Position numbers and translations under genes: made by a program. Of a stretch of DNA of 64,000 nt, positions 1 through 11,797 are shown one piece after another. The number at the start of each line of letters is the position of its first letter. Positions within the stretch are counted from its first letter, which is position 1. The notes below the pieces were generated by a model. That model was not told where the DNA came from. It was given only the letters and a program-made list of their open reading frames with translations, and made no database searches. The DNA is from Sanguinoderma infundibulare (Eukaryota > Basidiomycota > Agaricomycetes > Polyporales > Polyporaceae), in NCBI GenBank assembly GCA_032821775.1, contig JAVLRN010000002.1, forward strand, positions 3,720,001 through 3,784,000, written 5' to 3'.

Positions 1-898
1 CGTGCTCGGCCACACGTCCGTCGCCGCGCTCGTCGGGCATGACTTTGGGTCCACCCTCGCGAGCAACTGCGCGCTCGTCCGCCCCGACCTCTTCCGCGCC
101 GTCGTCTTCATGAGCGCGCCGCCCAGTGGACCTGCCCCGCTCCCGTTCGCGAACGATCCTGCGCTCCGCAACGCCACGGACAAGATTATTGATGAGAATT
201 TGCCCCAGACCCCATCGGCACTCATGGAGCACGCGCGCGCCGTGCTTGCGCAGCTCGACCCCCCGCGCAAGCACTACATGCTGTACTTCTGCGGGCCCAC
301 CGCGAACGCCGACCTGCACCACGCCGACTCGGACGCTGGGGCGCCGGATGCCTTGCGCGCGTTCCTACGAGGCTACTTCCACGTCAAGAGCGCGGACTGG
401 GCGGCGAACGACCCGCGCCCCATCCCCTGGACGCCCGACGCATTCGCGGGGCTGCCGCACTACTACATCATGCCCGCCGAGGCGAGCATGGCCGACGTAG
501 CGCGCGCGCACGCACCGTCTGCGGAGGAGGTCGCGACGAAGTCGGGGAAGTGGCTGCCGGACGCCGAGCTGGACGTGTACGTGAGCGAATACGGGCGGAC
601 GGGCTTCCAGGGCGGGCTGAACTGGTATCGCGGGGTGATCGCGAGCAAAGAGCTCGCCGGAGAGTTGAGTTTGTTCTCGCACAAGAAGGTCGAAGTGCCG
701 GCGATGTTCCTGTCCGGAAGGAAGGACTGGGGCGTCTACCAGGTGCCGGGCGCACTCGAGCGGCTGCGGAAGGAGCTGTGCACGAGGATGGACGACGAGG
801 ACGTCGTCCTCGTTGAGGGCGCGGGACACTGGGTGCAGCAGGAGCAGCCTGGCGAAGTCGTGAAGCAGATCAAGCGCTTTCTGGAGAAATACGCCTGA
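1..898 (+). CDS. Epoxide-hydrolase-like alpha/beta hydrolase, 3' part
   Basis: The gene enters from the left edge, so its N-terminus is missing; the visible 298 codons are open from base 2 with no intron. The nucleophile elbow GHDFGS lies near the start (Asp codon about 41-43), where epoxide hydrolases use Asp as nucleophile. A cap-like middle part follows, then a strand with GRKDWG that could supply the acid residue, and the C-terminal GAGHWVQQEQP containing the catalytic His. The order Asp-Asp-His is that of soluble epoxide hydrolases, which open epoxides to vicinal diols; haloalkane dehalogenases share the layout and cannot be excluded. It is the left neighbour of P450 genes, which could supply epoxide substrates, but this link is inference. 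The stop is TGA at 896-898. Confidence 0.85.
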   Translation, partial: VLGHTSVAALVGHDFGSTLASNCALVRPDLFRAVVFMSAPPSGPAPLPFANDPALRNATDKIIDENLPQTPSALMEHARAVLAQLDPPRKHYMLYFCGPTANADLHHADSDAGAPDALRAFLRGYFHVKSADWAANDPRPIPWTPDAFAGLPHYYIMPAEASMADVARAHAPSAEEVATKSGKWLPDAELDVYVSEYGRTGFQGGLNWYRGVIASKELAGELSLFSHKKVEVPAMFLSGRKDWGVYQVPGALERLRKELCTRMDDEDVVLVEGAGHWVQQEQPGEVVKQIKRFLEKYA

Positions 899-1299
899 AG
901 ATCATTGTGAAGTTAAATATGTCCTGCAATAGCATTTTTATGGGACTATCGTAGGAACAGACGGTATTACTACATGGTCTCTGCCGACATTCTATATTCC
1001 TTGGCTTGCTCCCAGGCGGGGGAACTGCATCGCCCCCCACGAGTCGCGTGCAGTGAGGCGGCCTGGTGGCGAAGCGTGTAATCATCTTCCTCTCTCGCTC
1101 GCAACAGTGACCAGGTCCTCATCGTCCGTGGGTGGGGTCGCACAGCCGACAGCCGACATGCTGCTGCAAGCTGCGTGGACAGTGTGATACTTGCAGGGAC
1201 GTGCGCCGGCGAGAAGTGAGCTGAGCCCGAGAGGTCGAGGTTGGGAAAGATAGGCTTTGCGAGACGTCGCAAATGTCGATAGCATCGATGGGTTTCCCT
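899..1299. other. Intergenic, no gene seen
   Basis: Presumed 3' flank of the hydrolase and end of the F-box relic that follows on the minus strand. No supported coding segment or RNA gene. Confidence 0.4.
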
Positions 1300-2454
1300 T
1301 CAAGTGTGCCCGTTAGGAACGTCCCGGCCCTCTCGTATGCCCGTCTCTATCCGGACGACGTCGAGGTTGGGCGCACGGATGTGCCGGAGGAGCAGCGCTT
1401 TGAAAGAGAACCAGGACCCGTGTATATAGAGATTTCGCAAGCGCGGCAGCGTTGCGACACTCTGCCCTTCAGCCTTCTCCGGCGTGGGCTTGTTGGGAAG
1501 CTCTGAACAGCGTCCTGAGGGAAAAGGTAGGATCGTAAGCTGCTTCGAGGAGGGGTGCGGCGCCAAGAGGATGTCTAAGATGTCGCCCGCTCGGACGGCG
1601 TGCTTCTCGCGGTGGACAGCCTTCAGCTCTCCTACGATTGACATATCCCAGGAACCCCCTCTTTGACGAGGATACATCGGCGCTGCTCGCAAACGCGATC
1701 GCGCGGCAGGGGAGGGGGTGCGTCGTACTGACAGGTTCCGGGGCAGCCGTTGGAAGAGCGGCTTGATGGGCGGAAGGGTGTGGAAATGGAATCGGCCGGT
1801 GAGTTGCACCGAGCGGATGAGTGGGTCATACATGGGTGAAAAGCAGGGGGATGGCGCGTTCTTTTATGTCGACATTCGTGTGAGGAAAGATGTCGATGGT
1901 ACGATGCTTTAGTCTGCGAGAGACAGCATTGAAGCGACTTCACCATGTTGTTTGTGATGTGAATCCGTCGGCATAATCGTGGAATGGAGGTGCCGGCATT
2001 GCGCAAAGTCCGACACTGGATAACTTGAAGCATGAGCTCGGTTATGCTCATGCATGACTTGAAACTCGGATGCTCCCCCGTACGGTCGAAGTCGTCCGTG
2101 ATATCGCTCGGATAGGAAGGGGCTGATGTCCGCGAGGTCTAGGCGGTCCATTTCCGGGCACCGTGCAGCGAGGGTGATGAGGGAATTGAACGTGAGGCGA
2201 TCCGCGGGAGCGTTGGCCTGTCTGCAATGGGAGGAGGGGACTGGGGCATGGCCATAGCGCGGCTCCAAGCCAATGAGTCTCAGCCATGTGTTGGCGACCA
2301 TGAGGATGTCATCGTGAAGTGCGTGATCGATGGTGTCACCGAGGTTGATGGATAGTTCGACGAGAGCCGCAAAGGGTACCAACGACGTTATGAAGGGCTC
2401 GAGACGTATTTCATCCTGTCTCCTTGCAACCAGTTCCGTGCGCGTACAACCCAC
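1300..2454 (-). pseudogene. F-box/LRR-type protein relic
   Basis: Two minus-strand reading frames carry phrases typical of agaricomycete F-box/leucine-rich-repeat proteins: a segment at about 1900-2454 with AALVELSINLGDTIDH and ITLAARCPEMDRLDLADI, and one at 1300-1560 with LPRLRNLYIHGSWFSFK and LLRHIRAPNLDVVRI. These are leucine-rich strand and turn patterns of the C-terminal half. The frames shift between the two parts and stops interrupt them, and no F-box motif was recognised upstream (2450-3000). I therefore call it a decayed copy, although a spliced gene with unusual introns cannot be excluded. Proteins of this family are usually substrate adaptors of SCF ubiquitin ligases and are very numerous in these fungi. 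Confidence 0.5.
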
Positions 2455-4809
2455 ACAGGCCTCAAAGGATTCGATGTCGTGTGACGGGCAGTGCGAACGT
2501 GGCGGCTGGTTGGAGGGGAGTGTACATCGAGAGCATGATTATGAATGGGTTGATGTCGCGAGGGATATTGGGAACGCGGAGGAAGCGAAGGAACGCTCAG
2601 AGTGTGAAAGTGCATCGGACAAAGAGATCAGCGCACGGCGAGTTTAAGTGATGGATATGGGGTTTGAGTTCAGGGGTCACGCCACCGGTACATGACCGTA
2701 CATGCAGGGTGGAGGCTAGGCGAAGCCGTTCCAACCGCCGTGCACCGGTCGTGTGAGGCTTGGACCGTTCTCTATGTCGTGGATTTCAGTGGGGAGAGGA
2801 TGACAGCGAAGACTTTGGCAACTTACAGAAAGGGTAGAGGACGGCGAGCCATTGGCGACTGAGCCCGAGAGTTCATCGGAGAGATGGGTGATGCGCCAGA
2901 AGACCTTGCAGAAGGCGTTGGGTGTTTGGAGGTGTCGATCGGTGACTGCGCTGATAACTGGACAATACTCGGTACGGGCTGAGGGTGGACCTCGGGAGAG
3001 GCTCTGCGCCCCGGTGGCAAACGTCCTTTGACGGATGCTTGGACGTCCGTACGCGTCGTGTGTTTCCTAGATATCAGTGGCGTGACTGAAATACATCATT
3101 ATCAGATCCACTGCAGTCACGGAACATGGACGCACGCTGGAAGGATGTCCATAGCTTATCGGTCTCGCGCGGCATACGGTGGCGAAGTCGATAGTAGCGC
3201 CACAGTGTTGGCCGTCGATATGCCGGGGCCCGCAGCCGGGTAATGTGTTAGAAATGAAAGGGGAATAATTTCGGCGCTGCGGCTTGCTCTCGTGAGGATG
3301 ACGGGTGAGGCCTGGTGAGGAGAAGTGGATGGGGATGTTGGCGGTAGACTTGAAAGGACAAGCTTATATCGGCGTCGAATTCGAGCGCTTGCCCTGGAGT
3401 GAATCACAAAGTAAGCAAAGGGCCTTTTTCAAACACTGCACATGAAAGAATGAAAGAAGAGAAAGAGGCTGCGGCACGGTCTGCAGTCAAAGTGGCATTA
3501 TCAGCATGAAAGAAGTCACAACGAGGTCACCCACCTGAAGCATCGTAAATGGTAGTAGTGACCGTCGACCGATGTCAGTATACGACCACGCGACCAACCT
3601 TAGTGGACAAGGAGAGTGCGTTCATGATCCTCAGGCTCGGGCCAGAGGCCAGAGTCGATGGCTTGGAATCTGAGTGGCCGAGCATTCGCCATAAAAAAGG
3701 ATATAAGCGTAAAGCCATATACTCTGAGAGGATAAAGGAGGCTTGGGTCCCGTGCCATGTTCGATTTCCAGGATCAAGTTCAAGTCCAAGTGCCATCAGT
3801 GTGCGATGGCGGTGGCGGAGACGCGCTAATGCGGCACAATTACGTAAGACCGTCAGTTGCCAGCGCGGCCCTCACTGCCTCGGTCTCAACTTCTCACCGG
3901 CATAGTACTTAAAAACATGGCTAAATTGTGATTGCGCCAGGAAAACCGTACATGAAGACTTTGGGACCTTGCAACTTCTCATGGGCGCCGCGGCTCCGCC
4001 GGCGGCGAATGACTCCTGGCAGAAGCTTATCAAATGGTACGCATTCCACAACGATTTACCATATCAACCTATCAGTAACCCTAAAGTTACAGTTGTCTAG
4101 AATAGGTGCGACTCGACGATTGGATGCATGGAACTTCCTTTCTCCGTTACATGCTCACAGACTTGTTGACTCGGAGACGTGTACAAGTATGTAAGTCTAT
4201 CCCGAGCATCATCATTGTTTGTATCATTACTTTTTCAGGCACTGACGTGATGCTCACTATGGTGGCACAGGTTATGGCAGACATTGACTACGGAAGTAAA
4301 GCGTGCACACATAGTTGAATGATACTCAGAAGCTGATAGTCCCGACGGGAGGCAGCCGCACTTGATGACAGATCATCTGGACGTCGACAGCGGAGATTTC
4401 GAACGGACACTCCCTTCATCACGCTGCTTTCGGCCACGACCACATTCCCGCGGACAGTCTGTCTCTAACGCCACCTCGCACTTCGGTGTTGCTTTTCGTC
4501 ATTTCGGTATACAATTACCTTAGGTACCAGCAAGGAATGTCGGGCTTGGAGTGCTAACATCGCTAAAGGTGAGTCCTCCGTACTACTTTCCATTTGATCT
4601 CTCCGTCCACTCACTAACGAACATGCTCCAGTTCGATCTCTTCCCAGAGAATCCCACGGATTCTTCCCCGCTCGGTGTGATTCTTATGATGCTATTCTTC
4701 TCCAATTGCCACTTCCAATTCTCCTGTCGGAACAGCCGTATGTAAGGCCAGCCGCGATTACGCCTTCCCTGTGGCTAGCGTGGCTTGCCCATCCCCTGTC
4801 GTTACCGCT
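2455..4809. other. Intergenic stretch, possibly with F-box 5' debris
   Basis: No coherent gene. Minus-strand fragments at 2500-3000 are proline/serine-rich and may be eroded N-terminal sequence of the F-box relic. From about 3250 to 4800 composition is mixed and all frames are short. The last few hundred bases are the presumed promoter of the membrane protein gene at 4810. Confidence 0.4.
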
Positions 4810-6339
4810 ATGCTCCTTGGCCTCGTTGCTGCTCTGCTGTCACTGCTCCCCGTCCATGCGCAAAACACAAGCGTGAGCTGCTCGAGTGGTTATGATTGGG
4901 TGAGTCGAGATCCGCACTGGCCAGTACGATGCTAACATTTAAGTTACAGATGCAGAATCCGAAAAAACAGAGCCCTTGTCTTATGTCCGCATGGCTTCAA
5001 CATCCATGCATTGGCCGTGAGTGCTCGACATGAAAACCGTGCTGAGAACGCATACTAACGTCGCTCAACTTAAATCAGCGTATGAAGTTGGAGTGCCCAT
5101 CTACCAAGGTCCGGCAACTGATCAGCCATGCGTGTGCAGCACGGTGCTGTATTCTACATTGGCCGCTTGCGCTGTATGTCAAGGGGCTGGTCTGGGCGGG
5201 ATAGTTCCGTGAGTGCAAGTTCCCGTCGTCGAACCGGATCCAGATGAAGGAAAACGATTGATTCGATCTTCTCAAGATGGACGTCATTCTCCCAACATTG
5301 CTCGAACGTCACTATGCGACAGTACGTGGTTCTTTACTCACTGAGTTTGATCTGTCCAGTGACCCCGTTTTAGATTTCCTAAGGCGATACCCAACAACAC
5401 TTCGATACCCTCTTGGGCATACTTGTCCCTCCTTGTGAGCACAGAACTCTGACTTGCCGTATGGCCCCCTTCACTCATGCACATTAGAACGGCACATTCG
5501 ATATAAATGCAGCCCACACTCTTGCATATTCAGGTGGGCCTTCTCGACCGCGAACTGCCTAGATGTACGCTCAAGTCGTCTCGATAATACCCACAGGTTC
5601 CCCGGACAGCACCGCTGATGCAGCGACTAGTCCGACATCGGGCAGTCCTGTTCAGACGTCCCTATCCACCTCAGTGTACCTGTCCACTGCAACCCTATCA
5701 CCATCCTCATCTGTCCTCACACCCGTTTACGATCGTACTGGACAACAGACACGTCGAATCGCAGGCAGCGCGCTCGTCAGTGTTCTAGTCGCCAGCATTA
5801 TCGGTCTCTCAGCCGCACTCACAGGAGCCATCATCGCGATCCGCAAGTGGCGCGCGTCGTCTCTGCGAACACCTGCTCCGCGGACGCCGACTGCGCGAAG
5901 GCCTGCCCTGCGGATACTCACTCTGCCATGGAAACATGGTGCAACATCTGCTACACCTCCCACAAGCAGACTGGCTCCGATGGGCGAAATCAGCAAATTC
6001 CCGCGGTTTTATGTGAGTGGATAATTGTGTAGCTTTATATGATCGATCCGTAGGCTGTTTCGTTGATCAACGAACCGTCGTCCCATGTAGGATCCAGATG
6101 ACCCACGGACGTTCCCGCCTGTGCCTACCCCTGCCGAAATCTATTTCTACAGATCTCGCCAGAAGGCGTGGGACCCGTTAGGGTCGGATAGGTCATGCAC
6201 GGATATCACGACTGCAGGAATGTCGACTGTTGGGTCAGCCATGCCTAGTCAGCCCCCGCTGACTCCTGTACGTGGCTACAACTGCACGGTGCAAACTGTG
6301 CAGCGTAATGGGGTTCATGATAGGTATTATTACTTCTAG
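4810..6339 (+). CDS. Secreted-type Cys-rich single-pass membrane protein
   Basis: Eight exons give an open frame of 367 aa: 4810-4899, 4950-5016, 5079-5208, 5277-5321, 5374-5434, 5488-5533, 5597-6012 and 6091-6339, all with GT-AG borders and matching phases. The ATG starts a signal peptide (MLLGLVAALLSLLPVHAQ). The extracellular part carries CVCSTVLYSTLAACAVCQG, a conserved Cys-rich signature I recognise from many agaricomycete proteins of unknown function, then WTSFSQHC and IPNNTSIPSWAYL. A Ser/Thr-rich linker leads to a transmembrane helix (IAGSALVSVLVASIIGLSAA and onward) followed by RKWR, so the tail is cytosolic; it contains FYDPDDPRTFPP. The last exon could instead splice further, to about 6460. 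A damaged paralogue lies at 30.3 kb. Function is unknown; a cell-surface role is inferred from topology only. Confidence 0.8.
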
Positions 6340-6573
6340 GGCTTGCCTCATTGGGTTTCTTATGTACGCTTCAGCCAACTGGGCCCCACACTCTTTCGAA
6401 TCGGTTTTGCATGCCTTTCTAGTATTTACATACAATGCTCGTTCATGTTTCTCCTGTGACAACCTCAATCAGAGGCTCCACGATACCCGTAAATTGCATC
6501 ATGTTGAATGCTGCAGGCCGCAGAGCTCGAGAACCTGTACATATAGCAGCGAGTGCGCAGCAAATAACTAATC

Positions 6574-9036
6574 CTAAATCGCGTACTCCTTTAGCAACGT
6601 AACCTTCAACGGCATCTCTGGCTTGCTGCCATCGGGCACCACCGACGGGTACACGACGGGGGAGAGGTTCCAGTAGACCGGCTTCTCGGACAACTCGAAC
6701 TTGAACGTCGAGAGCAGCACCGCGAGCACGACCTCTGTCGAGTAGTTCGAATTAGCATATACCTCGCGAAATGAGGGTGGCGAATAGACGTACTCATCTC
6801 GAGCTGTGAGAACTTGAAACCGCTGGGAGAATCGAGTCTGTCAGCACCGCTATCGATCTAGAGAGAGCGACGAAAGGAAGCACTGACATGCATGCACGAC
6901 CGCCAGCCCAGAACGTCATCCTACGCGACACGAGTATGTCAGCCAAGTCGAACCATACACAGAGCCTTAGTGCGCTACGAACAAGTTCGAATACACCCCG
7001 GGCATCTTCGCATCGGAAACCGTGTCCGGTAAGGGGCTGAGCCAACGCTCGGGCTTCCACTCTGCCGCATCCGGGCCCCAGATGGCTGGGTTCTTGTTGG
7101 ACGAGCTGATGCTGACGAAGACGTGGGTATCCTTGGGCACGAAGATCTCGTGCATTAGCCTTCCGTCGAGGCCGCGGATGGGCTCCGAGAGGGGAAGGAC
7201 GATGTCCTTGCGCGCCCTGTTGAAGGTGGTTGATCAGCGGGAGACAAGGAGCCTTGCGCGGAAAGGAGACGCACTCGCGGAATCGCATCGGTGCGGGAAC
7301 ATGTCTAAAGGAATATCATGAGTTCAGAGTAACAGAGCAATGAATGTTGTGGGACTTACACGCGCAGAGTCTCCCGACAGACCGCGTCTAGGTATGGGAG
7401 AGAGACCAAGTCGTCGTATCCGATATCCTTCCCACCCTGAGCCTCTCGCGCCTCGAGGATCTCCTGCCGGACTCGATCCTGGACGTCCTGATGCGTAGCG
7501 AGGCGCCAGAGCGTAACGGAGAGCGCGTTTGACGTCGTGTCCATGGCGGCGAACGTAATTGTCCTACGCCAATCGTTCAACATCCTCAGCCCGCGGTCAA
7601 GTGGGAAAAAAAGTACGTACGACATCTGCCCGATAAGCTCGCTCTCGTCCAATCTATCTGCGGCGGACGCAGCCATGTTCGCCTTGACTGCATGCTACCA
7701 TTAGCCTATGCTCGAAAGATGATTGTGATGGACGGGAGAGTGCTCACGCAGGATGCTCATGATGTCCTTCCCTTCGCCGACTTGCAAAGCGAGCACATCG
7801 TCACCTTGCAAGAGCGCAGTCTTCTTCTGCGTGAAGATCTCCACCGACTTCTTCTTGAGCGTTTCCGAGATGCGAATCATATCTCCTAGGCCAGGGATCG
7901 GAGCGATCTTCCCGAGGGTTCCTAGCCACCGTTGTGGGATGATAGCCTCGGCGAGGGGAAGGAATTGGAGGAACACGCCAGCGGCCGCCATCGCGGGCCT
8001 GAACAACAAGCGTTAGCTTAAGTCACGGTGTACCTAAGAGGGGGAGGGGGAGAAAATGTGGGATAGCTAACATCATCGACTTGAGCGCGTCGCCGAGTTC
8101 GTCCGCAGTCTCTTCCGTAAGTTTGTCGAACGAGTATCCGAGCCCGGCCTGGCCGACCAGCTCCAGAGCGGTGCGGCCCATCCACATCACCATGTTGACC
8201 TCGGTCTCTCCATCCGTGACGCGGTTTTGGATCGCTTCGCGGAGCTAGAGGCAGGGATCCAAAGGTCAGTCGTTACGACAGTATGTGACAAAAGGCGAGA
8301 GGGGCGCACCCGGTGTGTGACTTTGTAGAAGGTCGGCATCATGTGGCGCATGTGGTTGATCGAGAAGACGGGGTTGAGCAGCTTGCGCTGCTTTCGGTGA
8401 GGATCGCCTGCAAGACAGGGCGTGATTTTGCCTCATAAAACCAGCCATGTTATGAAGATAGTCTGGAGCGTACCATGCGTCGCTAAGAGTCCTGGACCAA
8501 AAATTCGCTTTACCAGACTGCCGTTTGGATGCGTGTCAGCACGATGGGATGCGAGACGTTGGAATCGACGCCAATATAGAAGACGCACCTAGTGAACCAA
8601 GTAGCCTCCTCGAACGTATCTAACTCCTTCACGGCAATGTGATGCATGGCCTTCGGGTCATGGACGAACAGCATCTTACGCTATGCATTACGAAATGAGT
8701 GACTCCGTGACAGGTTGTGCAATAAGAGGCGTATGAGCCACTTACTCCGAGAGTGCCGGAAAGGCGAACGACTGCTGGGTACTTCTCCGCAAGCTCAGTA
8801 TGGAACGCCCATCCTTGCTTGTCGCGAAGTTGCTGGACGTGACCTATACAGTGCGCGAGAATAAGAAACGGTTGAACGGAGCAAACATGGCTGGCATCCG
8901 TACCATACCAGAAGGAGTGGGACGGAGGACCGGGAATATTATCGAGAGAGTTCTTGACTACGGCTTGTCGGACAACCTTCCAAAGGAACCAAGTCGAACT
9001 GCAAATTAGGACGGCCTGAAGCAGTGTCAAGACCAT
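6574..9036 (-). CDS. Cytochrome P450 (first copy)
   Basis: A multi-exon minus-strand P450. The N-terminal anchor starts at ATG 9036-9034 (MVLTLLQAVLICSSTWFLWK) and leads to the proline-rich hinge LDNIPGPP. Further exons carry FVHDPKAMHHIAVKE, GDPHRKQRKLLNPVFS (C helix) and MGRTALELVGQAGLGYSFDK. The I-helix reads FAAMDTTS, with Ala for the usual Gly before the Asp/Thr pair. The K-helix is ETLR, the PERF-like part PERWLSP, and the heme loop FWAGGRACIG fits FxxGxRxCxG; it is split by an intron right after the Cys codon. The gene ends VTLLKEYAI, stop at 6574-6576. I see no broken frame, so it should be an active heme monooxygenase of the ER membrane. It is divergent from the P450 at 11.8 kb and less similar to it than that copy is to the one at 62-64 kb. 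The CYP family was not assigned. Confidence 0.88.
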
Positions 9037-10326
9037 GCTGTGGAGGGGATTGGTTGATGCTGTGATCCTCAAAGTTGAGGTGTTCCAGCTCCGAACGGGG
9101 GAGTAATGTGAGAACGGCGACATTAAATACCCATCGGCAAGGGTATACTGTAATGTCAAAATCAGTGCCGTCAGCACCTTCCGACTACTCGCATTGCGAA
9201 AACCACGGACCACGTGGGATGCGGACTCATTACGACTTACCAGATTGTTTGAACTAAATCCATCCATCCTCCAAGTACGCGCCAGCTCGGCATCGGCCTT
9301 CGTGAAGTGAAATCTGCACAAGGCCGTCCCATGGCAGACACAAAGAATGTCACAACCAGGGCGGTTAAGGATCGTGCAGCGTTGCGAGTAAATCAGTATG
9401 ACCTCTTGTGAGAAACCTGGTAGTGTGAATACAGCTGAGTTGCCACGATCAAAACGGACATACTCCCACCTATTCTCTCTGTGTGACGTCAATCCTTAAG
9501 TGCGGGCCGGCGTGGGTGGATCCTAGCGTTCGATGCGAACGGCTCGCACCCTAGGCACTTCGGAGCAGCAATCGGCAGATAAATATCCGATTAACATCCA
9601 CGGCTACTGCCGGCGACGAGATGGAGGATCTGCAGGCTGAGCGGAAGTGGCCATAATTTGCAGGAGGTTTGTAGATCACTCTGATGACAAGTTATTATGT
9701 TAGTGGTTAACAGCCAGTAGAGAGTCGGCGTACGACACTGACCTGCGTCCATGTCCAGTGCGCCTAATGCTTGTCGGAGAATTCTGACGAAGTGATTTTG
9801 AGGAAGCTCCTCAACCGAACACGTGATCGTAGGACCGTGCGTCGGCCTCCTACCCTTCCTACATTTGAGCACAGATGTCTCAGCTGGACCTCTCATTTAG
9901 GAGGCACCTGTTACACTAGTGCATACTCTGCGGTTGTGTGCGTTACCTGCGCCATTCAAGTTCGAACCTGCAGGCCTGAACCTGTGCGCGCTTCAGGATA
10001 TACATTTTTGGCAATACAAGCGCCGGCCCGGTGGCCTCTTGGAGACGGTTGCGAGACGGCCCTTTCCCAACTTAAGTTAACTTGCTTCTCCGCTCAATCT
10101 CTGCTTCCCCCTCAGGCTCTGCACGCTATGTTTCCCTAAAGCGATCGCAAACCACAGAGTAACCATACGTTAAGCCCATGATAACCGCGGGTAGTGGACG
10201 GAGCAGAGGAATGGAGCATCGTAGATCGGCTGCTAGCGGTGAGTCAGGCTCCCTTTTCTGTCAGGCAATGGCATCTGATCCTTCACGGTCGTGGAATGCA
10301 GACATAGTCATTGCATTGATACTCCG
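9037..10326. other. Region upstream of the first P450, no gene supported
   Basis: A minus-strand frame runs on from the P450 start to 9492 but has no P450 features before the membrane anchor, so I treat it as 5' leader. The rest holds only short frames on both strands. Confidence 0.4.
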
Positions 10327-10650
10327 TCAAAGCTGCAAACGAAGGTTAACCAGTTCTGGGTATGGCCTTGCACGATCACGGTTTCCGCTCCCCCTGCACC
10401 GTCTCGCGAACCTCTGGTGAGTGCATTCTTGCATTGTCCGTGCCCAACTGCGAATCTTTCTCTGTAAATACTGATCAGTGACTGCGTGATCAAAGCGGCA
10501 AGTAGACGCTGGCGCACTGTAGATCGACACGGGTCCTTCCTCTTTCTTTGTCTCCTTTCCAGCGACATACATGTACCCCAGCGTACCAATCACGCCAGCG
10601 ACAGTGGCGATAGCCTGTTCGAGAGGAGACGTATTTGTGAGTGACCCCAT
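10327..10650 (-). CDS. Small hypothetical protein with one hydrophobic segment
   Basis: An ATG-initiated frame of 107 codons on the minus strand. It has a hydrophobic stretch, AIATVAGVIGTLGYMYVAG, followed by a charged patch KETKKEEG, suggesting a small single-pass membrane protein. Just upstream on the same strand (about 10690-10810) another frame reads HLKNTTHIESSATGHAF, which looks like coding sequence and may be a 5' exon. After about residue 50 the composition becomes Arg-rich and unconvincing, so the true 3' exon may differ. I cannot name a family. It could be a relic of a small mitochondrial-type protein; this is a guess from its layout. Confidence 0.3.
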   Translation of the reverse strand: MGSLTNTSPLEQAIATVAGVIGTLGYMYVAGKETKKEEGPVSIYSAPASTCRFDHAVTDQYLQRKIRSWARTMQECTHQRFARRCRGSGNRDRARPYPELVNLRLQL

Positions 10651-11797
10651 TCAATATGGAGTGTTTATCAGAAGTTGAGGACATATACCGTACCAGCGTG
10701 CGGCCAGAACCCCTCGTTTGAATGCCCGAGCCTGAAGGCATGACCGGTTGCAGAACTCTCGATGTGAGTGGTGTTCTTCAAGTGCTCTTGCACGTCGGTG
10801 GGAGGTCACCGAAAGGGTGTCTCAGCAGCGGTGCTTATAACTCGTCCAGTGACGTCATGGTGCGGCGGCGCGTACGCGCCTTGACATGTTGACACCCGCC
10901 CTTCAAGTTCAGCAGCTTCGCGAGTCTTGGGGTCCTCATCATGGAAGGTCTGGACAATGCTCTCACCGCCCTCGCGGCTTGCTCCGTCAAGCTCCTCTGC
11001 TTCCCGCCGCACTCCAGCACCATCATGCGGCACTATGACCGCGTGCTGCCCACGGCCTTCTGGGAAGACATCGGCCGCTTCCTCCCCCAGTACACTTTGC
11101 GGAGATGGACGAGCCGTGGTGGGAGATGTACGATAGATGCAAGGGGACCGGGGTTCGCACCGGACGTCTGCGGTGATGAGATCCTCGTCATGAGCGCGGG
11201 CGTGGGCTGCGTCCTCGTTTCGGCGATCGAGGGTAACTACGTGACGTCGCTGCTGAAGCGGCCTGATAGCATCGAAGGCAATGTCAAATGTCGTTAAGGA
11301 GCCGGCTGGACGTGATCCTGTCCCGTAGATGACGGTGGGCGGGCTGATAGAGCTTTGCGTCAGGCTCAAGGTGTTGTGATTCATTGCACTGCAGTGCTCC
11401 CGCTGCTGGGCTCTTCAAGTATCCAACTTCATTCACCCACTCCTACTCGTCAGCTTCACGCCTGGTTAGTGATACGTCGTGCTGCGGTTGTCGGAGAACT
11501 TCCGAGTAACAGCGCCCGGGAAGGTTATCCACCATTGTCGGTTCTTGGCACTGTCAACACCGGCATGCCAAGGGGCAGCGCTCCTTTTGACGTGCCCCTC
11601 TGGTTTCTAACATTCCCGCAATGTTCAAACGCATCTCAGCGCTGCAGTCCAACGTGTCTCTTCCTCAGTGGCGTCTAGTCGAGTCACGAGACGTGGCGGC
11701 CTGAGTTGGCCACATTACACATATACCCGGCTAAATCGCGCTGGCAGGTTTGCTCTTCTACCCTCACTGATAGTGTCGCACCCCTGCAAGAACAGTC
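10651..11797. other. Intergenic, divergent promoter side of the second P450
   Basis: Apart from the possible 5' exon of the small gene noted at 10690-10810, overlapping frames at 10830-11300 on both strands show no family signature. The last 400 bases before 11798 are presumed promoter and 5' UTR of the second P450. Confidence 0.35.

Noticed and set aside
5563..5596. Extra exon starting at 5563 in the Cys-rich membrane protein
   Set aside because: It leads to a stop after 17 codons; the acceptor at 5596 keeps the phase and the Ser/Thr linker.
9037..9492. N-terminal extension of the first P450 to 9492
   Set aside because: The extra residues precede a normal membrane anchor and show no P450 similarity; the ATG at 9036 fits the family start.
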